Below, piece after piece: positions 38,484 to 42,514 of a stretch of DNA of 42,514 nucleotides (positions within the stretch are counted from its first letter, which is position 1; each line of letters opens with the position of its first letter). Source of the DNA: an uncultured Ruminococcus sp. (lineage in GTDB: Bacteria; Bacillota; Clostridia; Oscillospirales; Ruminococcaceae). Where the stretch lies: assembly GCA_902776945.1 (NCBI GenBank), contig CACYSH010000008.1:1-42514 (forward strand), written 5' to 3'. The notes beneath the pieces were generated by a model. It was given only the letters and a program-made list of their open reading frames with translations, ran no database searches and was not told the DNA's origin. The translations under genes were made by a program, and so were the position numbers.

Positions 38484-40086
38484 TTATCTCTGCTTGGCGG
38501 CATATTCCTCCTGACGGTCATAGACTTCCTTAACGGTATAGCGCTTCATCGCCTTTTCGTTCACCACGATAGAAGCCGCGTCTATCCAGCCCTTTACAAG
38601 CTGTTCGAACTCGGTGTCCTTCATGCTGTGGATAATGGTGCTTCTGCGTTCGGGAACATAGTCCGTTCTTTCGGACACTTCGGCACGCATGAAAACATAG
38701 AAATAATCATCGTTTTCGTATTTGCCCGCCTTGCCGACTTCGGTTTCCTTAATAGCCTTGAGCATACCCGCGTAGGATTCGGAATAATTCTCGCTGCTCG
38801 CGTCAACGCCCTCGGTATAGTTTGTCATTAGCTCGTTGGCATAGGGGTCGGTTTCCTCCTCCTCAGTCAGCGGGTTCAGCCGTGGAATCGTCGGCATCGG
38901 AAGAGGTCTCTTCATCGGCAGCCGCCGCAGTAGTTTCCTTCTCCGTTTTCTCGGTCTCCTTTTCCTTGGACTCCTTTTCCTTGGTCTCCTCGGAGGTAGT
39001 TTCAGCCGCCGCGTCGTCCTTGGGAGCCGTAGTCTCGGCAGGAGCTTCGGAAGAATCAACAGCCGTCGTAGTCTCGGCAGGCTTTTCGGTCTCGGCTGCG
39101 GTCGTGGTGGTCTCGGCAGCCGGGGAAGTCTCATCAGGCACGGAGCTTTCTTCCGCTGCGGTAGTTACGGCAGCCGATACGTCGCCGCTCTCGGTGGTTT
39201 CTTCGTTGGCGGCATTGTTTTCGGGAACCTCTACGTCAATTGTCTGCTCGCTGCCGTCAAGATCGGCAAGGCTGAGTTCTTCCGCTTCGGTGCCTTCGGC
39301 AGCCTCCTGTGCTGCGGCTTCGGCAGCTTCTTTCTCCGCCTGCTTTTCCGCCTTGTAGGTTTCGTACTCGTTAATGAGCTGATCCATTCCCGCGAAATCG
39401 AGACCTTCCGCTTCGGTCGCGTACTTCTCCCAAAGAGCTTTCAGCTCCTCGTTTTCCTTATTTTTGGCTTCCTCGTCGGTCTCGGAGCTTTTGGGAATAG
39501 CCACAGACTTATATCTTATGTAGTTCTCGTTTACATATTTCTGGAGGTCGTCGTTTGTTATACCCTCTACGCCGTCCTCGGAGTAGTAGTATTCAAACAG
39601 CGTGTCCTTTTTATAGGAAAGCTCATTGCACATCTGGAGCGATTCGCGGCTAACGCCCTGGTACTCGTAATAATCCTTCTGCGAACCCCACGCGCTGGAA
39701 ACGCTGCTCTCGATGACCTGCACATCGCTCTCGGAGAGGGTAAGCCCCAGTTCATCGAACTTTGCCTGTATCGCCGCAAATTCCTTGGTATCGTCAAGAG
39801 CCTTGTCCTTAACGTAAGTCATGAAGTCCTTGCCTTCGACCTGCTTTTCAAGGCACTCGCTGAACTGCGTGATCTCTCCGGTATAGTACATCGTATACAT
39901 CTGCTGGGTCATCTCGTTCAAGATAAAATTGATGTACACGCCCGCGTTGATCTTCTTTCCTCCTGCTGTGACCGAATAATCGGTAGAGGAGGCGCAGCCC
40001 GTTACGGTACCCGCCGCCAGCACGGCAGCCGTCAGAGCAGCCGCAGTCCTTTTCATTCCTGACTTTTTCGTTCCTGCGAAAATCAT
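38484..40086 (-). pseudogene. PrsA-like foldase lipoprotein (peptidylprolyl isomerase fold), frameshifted
   Basis: The first frame (40086 to 38863) encodes a lipoprotein signal (VLAAGTVTGC), a SurA/PrsA-like N-terminal domain (INAGVYINFILNEMTQQMY, ADLQ...NENYIRYKSVAIPK) and a long Glu/Thr/Ala-rich stretch (about 250-400). It stops at TGA just after STAEPAD. A second frame, one base off, carries straight on with EEEETDPYANELMTNYTEGVDA and then KYENDDYFYVFMRAEVSERTDYVPERR, the end expected of the same protein, to 38484. One base is missing or added near 38865-38890, next to a GAGGAGGAGGAAA run. Restored length is about 530 residues. It folds or assembles exported proteins at the membrane. A promoter is at 40112-40140. 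Confidence 0.75.
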
Positions 40087-40111
40087 TTTTCTTTACTCTC
40101 CTTATTAATAA

Positions 40112-40140
40112 ATTATAGCGGTATCAGCCTGATAAGTCTA
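40112..40140 (-). promoter_or_regulatory. Promoter of the PrsA-like gene
   Basis: On the minus strand TAGACT (40135-40140) and TATAAT (40112-40117) are 17 bases apart. Confidence 0.7.
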
Positions 40141-40173
40141 CCCATTTTTTGCGAAATATCAAGCGAAATTTTG

Positions 40174-41058
40174 TTATTCTGCGTTTTCGGGCTTTTCGGT
40201 GAAAAATTCGTCGCGGCGGTTCTCGCCGTAGGTCGAAATACTTACCTTTTCAAACCTTATCGGCTCCTTCGGGGAGAGGTCGGCTTCCGCCGCCTTGTCG
40301 TCATCCCCGCCCGTATCGGGACGGACTACCTCCGCCGCAAGCAGCTTTGCGTAAACGTCCCCGCCGTCGTAGACCTGCGCGAATATCGTGTACTGCTGCG
40401 AGAAATTCGGCACGCCGCCGTGAGTTTTGAAAGCCTCGTTGAGCTTTACATTATCGCTGTACTCGTCAAGCTCCGCCTTTATCTCGTCGGTAAACTCGAT
40501 GCTCCCGACAAAGAGCGACCGCGACCCCGACCTTATCTGCGGATTTGTCAGCGAGGTGCGGTTGCCGTAGGCGATGACGGCTCCGTAGAAGGGCCACAGA
40601 TCCTTATGCAGCTCGGCATCAAGCTCGGTCTTGTCGGTATCATCGGTGTCGGTGCCGTCTGCCGATTTCGAGCCGCCCATGAAGTACACGCCGTCCTGCA
40701 CGGCAAAAACGCTCGTGCCGTCGTAGTAGCCCGAATTTACCAACTCGGTATATTTAGCGCACCACTGCGGAGCCTGCTCCGGGAAAAGCACCGCCTTGAA
40801 CGTCCCGAGATTCGTTTCGTAGATGACCACGGGCGTATCGTCGGCGGGCTGCATATACTGGATAAGCTGCAAGGTTTTGTAATCTATCTGCGCCCGCGGG
40901 TCGTTTCGCCTTGCAATGTAGTAGATCACCGAGAACACCAGCACGAAGGCTATGGCTATCATCGAGAACTGAAAATAGCCCTTCATGCGCTGCCGTGCCG
41001 CACTCACGCCCATTGAGGTGTTTGCTGATTTATCAATGATCGGTTTGTCGTTTTTCAT
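40174..41058 (-). CDS. Membrane-anchored cyclophilin-type peptidylprolyl isomerase
   Basis: The 294-residue protein has an N-terminal membrane helix (YFQFSMIAIAFVLVFSVIYYI, about residues 28-48) and a cyclophilin domain (about 75-265). VVIYETNLGTFKAVLFPEQAPQ opens the domain and FSQQYTIFAQVYDGGDVYAKLLAAEV closes it. GRSGSRS-like and FMGGSK segments are present, but the active-site Arg of standard cyclophilins (FHRV) is not evident: the place reads SVFAVQDGVYFMGG, so catalysis may be weak. It ends before the PrsA-like promoter. Two foldases next to each other suggest that exported proteins are handled at this membrane. Confidence 0.75.
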   Translation of the reverse strand: MKNDKPIIDKSANTSMGVSAARQRMKGYFQFSMIAIAFVLVFSVIYYIARRNDPRAQIDYKTLQLIQYMQPADDTPVVIYETNLGTFKAVLFPEQAPQWCAKYTELVNSGYYDGTSVFAVQDGVYFMGGSKSADGTDTDDTDKTELDAELHKDLWPFYGAVIAYGNRTSLTNPQIRSGSRSLFVGSIEFTDEIKAELDEYSDNVKLNEAFKTHGGVPNFSQQYTIFAQVYDGGDVYAKLLAAEVVRPDTGGDDDKAAEADLSPKEPIRFEKVSISTYGENRRDEFFTEKPENAE

Positions 41059-41101
41059 TATTCTTTTTTCATTTCCTTATGATATTTCTCGGAGGGAAGG
41101 T

Positions 41102-42514
41102 TCACGCCCTGCGCACCTTCGTTCCCTCGCGGGTCTCCTCGATGACCCAGCCGAGAGCCGTTATCTTGTCGCGCAGCTCGTCCGCCTTGGCGAAATCCTT
41201 AGCCTTTCTTGCCGCCTTGCGTTCCTCAACGAGAGCCGTTATCTCGGCAGGAATATCCGCCGCCGCTGCCTGCTCCGCCTTGATCTTTTCTTCTGCATGG
41301 CGCATAAGGTCAAGCCCCAGCACCTCGTCAAACTTCCGCAGCAGAGTGAGCTTCTGCGAGCGCGAAACATCGGCTTTCAGCACATCGTACATAACGGTTA
41401 TCGCCTGCGCGGTGTTCAGGTCGGTGCCGAGCGCATTATTGAACGCTTCATAAAGCTCGTTATACTTAGCGTCGTTGTCCTCGCCCATTTTCTCCTTCGA
41501 GATAGCCGCAATGCGCGTGATGAGCTTGTCAAACGTGTTCTTAGCGTTGTCAAGGTTCTCCCAGTCGAACACCAGCGACTTTCTGTAATGCGATTGCAGG
41601 CAGAAGAAACGGTAAACGAGCGGGTCATAACCTTTTTCTTCCAAAAGTGAAACAGTCAGCAGCGTGCCTTTCGACTTGCTTATCTTGCCCGAAACGTCGT
41701 TCAGATGATGAACGTGGAACCAGTAGCTGCACCATTTGTGTCCCAGATACGCTTCGGACTGCGCGATCTCGTTGGTGTGGTGCGGGAACTGATTGTCTAT
41801 GCCGCCGCAATGCAGGTCGAGATACTCGCCGAGATTCTTCATGGAAATGCAGCTGCACTCGATGTGCCAGCCGGGATAACCCACGCCCCACGGCGAATCC
41901 CATTTCAGCTCCTGATCGTCGAACTTCGATTTAGTGAACCAAAGCACGAAATCAGCCTTGTTGCGCTTGTTGCCGTCGGCTTCAACGCCCTCGCGCACGC
42001 CCACGGCAAGATCGTCCTCGCTTACGTCGCCGAAAACATAGTATTCTTTGAGCTTCGAGGTGTCAAAGTAGATGTTCCCGCCCGCTTCGTAGGCGTATCC
42101 CTTTTCCATAAGCACTGTTATAACGCGGATAAACTCGTCGATGTAGCTTGTCGCGGGTACGATAACGTCGGGCTTTTTGATGTTCAGCTTTTCACAGTCG
42201 GAAAAGAAAGCCTTCGTGTAGAAATCGGCTATCTCCATGACGGTCTTGTGCTCGCGCTTTGCGCCCTTGAGCATTTTGTCGTCGCCCGTGTCGCCGTCGG
42301 AGGTCAGATGCCCCACGTCGGTGATGTTCATGACGCGGGTAACGTCAAGCCCCGTGAACCGCAGGTACTTTTCGAGAACGTCCTCCATGATGTAGGTGCG
42401 GAGATTGCCGATGTGCGCGTAGTGGTACACGGTAGGTCCGCAGGTGTACATGGAGAATTTGCCCGGCTCATGCGGGACTATTTCTTCTTTTTTGCGTGTG
42501 AGAGAATTGTAAAG
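41102..42514 (-). CDS. cysS: Cysteinyl-tRNA synthetase (start lies beyond the window)
   Basis: The enzyme charges tRNA-Cys. The frame is open to the right edge and reads LYNSLTRKKEEIVPHEPG before MYTCGPTVYHYAHIGNL, so only a few N-terminal residues are missing; the ATG at 42451 is internal. The class I motif HIGN is at AHIGNLRTY, and the second motif KISKSKG lies near residue 270. The zinc-binding Cys and His residues are in CGPTVY and in WHIECSCISM with HHTNEIAQSE. The C-terminal anticodon-binding domain ends with AKDFAKADELRDKITALGWVIEETREGTKVRRA. The length of about 470 residues is normal. Confidence 0.97.
   Translation of the reverse strand, partial: LYNSLTRKKEEIVPHEPGKFSMYTCGPTVYHYAHIGNLRTYIMEDVLEKYLRFTGLDVTRVMNITDVGHLTSDGDTGDDKMLKGAKREHKTVMEIADFYTKAFFSDCEKLNIKKPDVIVPATSYIDEFIRVITVLMEKGYAYEAGGNIYFDTSKLKEYYVFGDVSEDDLAVGVREGVEADGNKRNKADFVLWFTKSKFDDQELKWDSPWGVGYPGWHIECSCISMKNLGEYLDLHCGGIDNQFPHHTNEIAQSEAYLGHKWCSYWFHVHHLNDVSGKISKSKGTLLTVSLLEEKGYDPLVYRFFCLQSHYRKSLVFDWENLDNAKNTFDKLITRIAAISKEKMGEDNDAKYNELYEAFNNALGTDLNTAQAITVMYDVLKADVSRSQKLTLLRKFDEVLGLDLMRHAEEKIKAEQAAAADIPAEITALVEERKAARKAKDFAKADELRDKITALGWVIEETREGTKVRRA

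Overview
The window looks like the chromosome of a gut or rumen clostridium of the Oscillospiraceae/Ruminococcus type. It is moderately GC-rich, has low-GC Gram-positive promoters (TTGACA-17-TATAAT) and AGGAGG ribosome-binding sites, an L10 leader, a T-box, and DUF951, DUF1292, SdpR/SdpI and BspA-like proteins. This taxonomic call is an inference from gene content. I see no rRNA, recognisable tRNA, phage, integron or CRISPR array.

Layout. 0.4-4 kb: a broken PRPP synthetase, a lipoprotein remnant, a TarI/IspD cytidylyltransferase, a polysaccharide deacetylase and a small Lys/Ala-rich protein. 4-8.4 kb (minus strand): a T-box leader, a small membrane protein, a DinB-like protein, an orphan Imm22-type immunity protein and thrS. 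8.8-13.5 kb: a PAS-GGDEF diguanylate cyclase, a PrsW-like protease with a zinc-ribbon tail, an SdpR/SdpI-type pair and a membrane protein. 13.8-16.2 kb: a DUF1292 gene, then about 1.7 kb with no ordinary gene. That stretch has its own perfect promoter and terminator and is full of tandem structured modules; it is the most unusual part of the window. 16.2-23.1 kb (minus): DUF951-prfA-tsaC-coaE-SLT-aminopeptidase, probably one operon, then prfC, which carries an in-frame UGA in place of a conserved tryptophan. 23.5-34.8 kb: lysA, a DUF308 protein, two secreted lipoproteins, a CAT-like acetyltransferase, araD, a thioesterase/NUDIX/membrane trio, an M50 protease and the rplJ-rplL operon with its leader. 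35-42.5 kb: a BspA/FN3 surface protein, a fucose/arabinose isomerase-family enzyme, a zinc-ribbon membrane protein, a frameshifted PrsA-like foldase, a membrane-anchored cyclophilin and cysS, which runs off the right edge.

Themes. Translation and tRNA charging recur (thrS, cysS, prfA, prfC, tsaC, rplJ, rplL, T-box). Four genes carry apparent lesions: prs (internal deletion), the lipoprotein near 1.5 kb (one base short in an A run), prfC (UGA) and the foldase (frameshift). These may be assembly errors or real, and each can be tested from reads. Three short repeat families sit at gene ends: MITE-like elements with TTAATAGTGAATAG-type termini, a 3'-UTR motif with the core ACCAAAAGTCTTAGGAA, and elements ending in GCTCATTTATAGA.

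The central candidate is the 14376-16050 transcript. It contains a 5' domain of about 440 nt closed by a long-range helix. Six or more repeats follow, each with a Shine-Dalgarno-like GGAG/AGGG, a hairpin with UAUGAAA in its loop, and an AUG that opens a cationic 10-14-codon micro-ORF. Three of these repeats are full modules of about 232 bp bracketed by complementary AATGTCA and TGACATT. It may be a large ornate non-coding RNA, a micropeptide array, or both.
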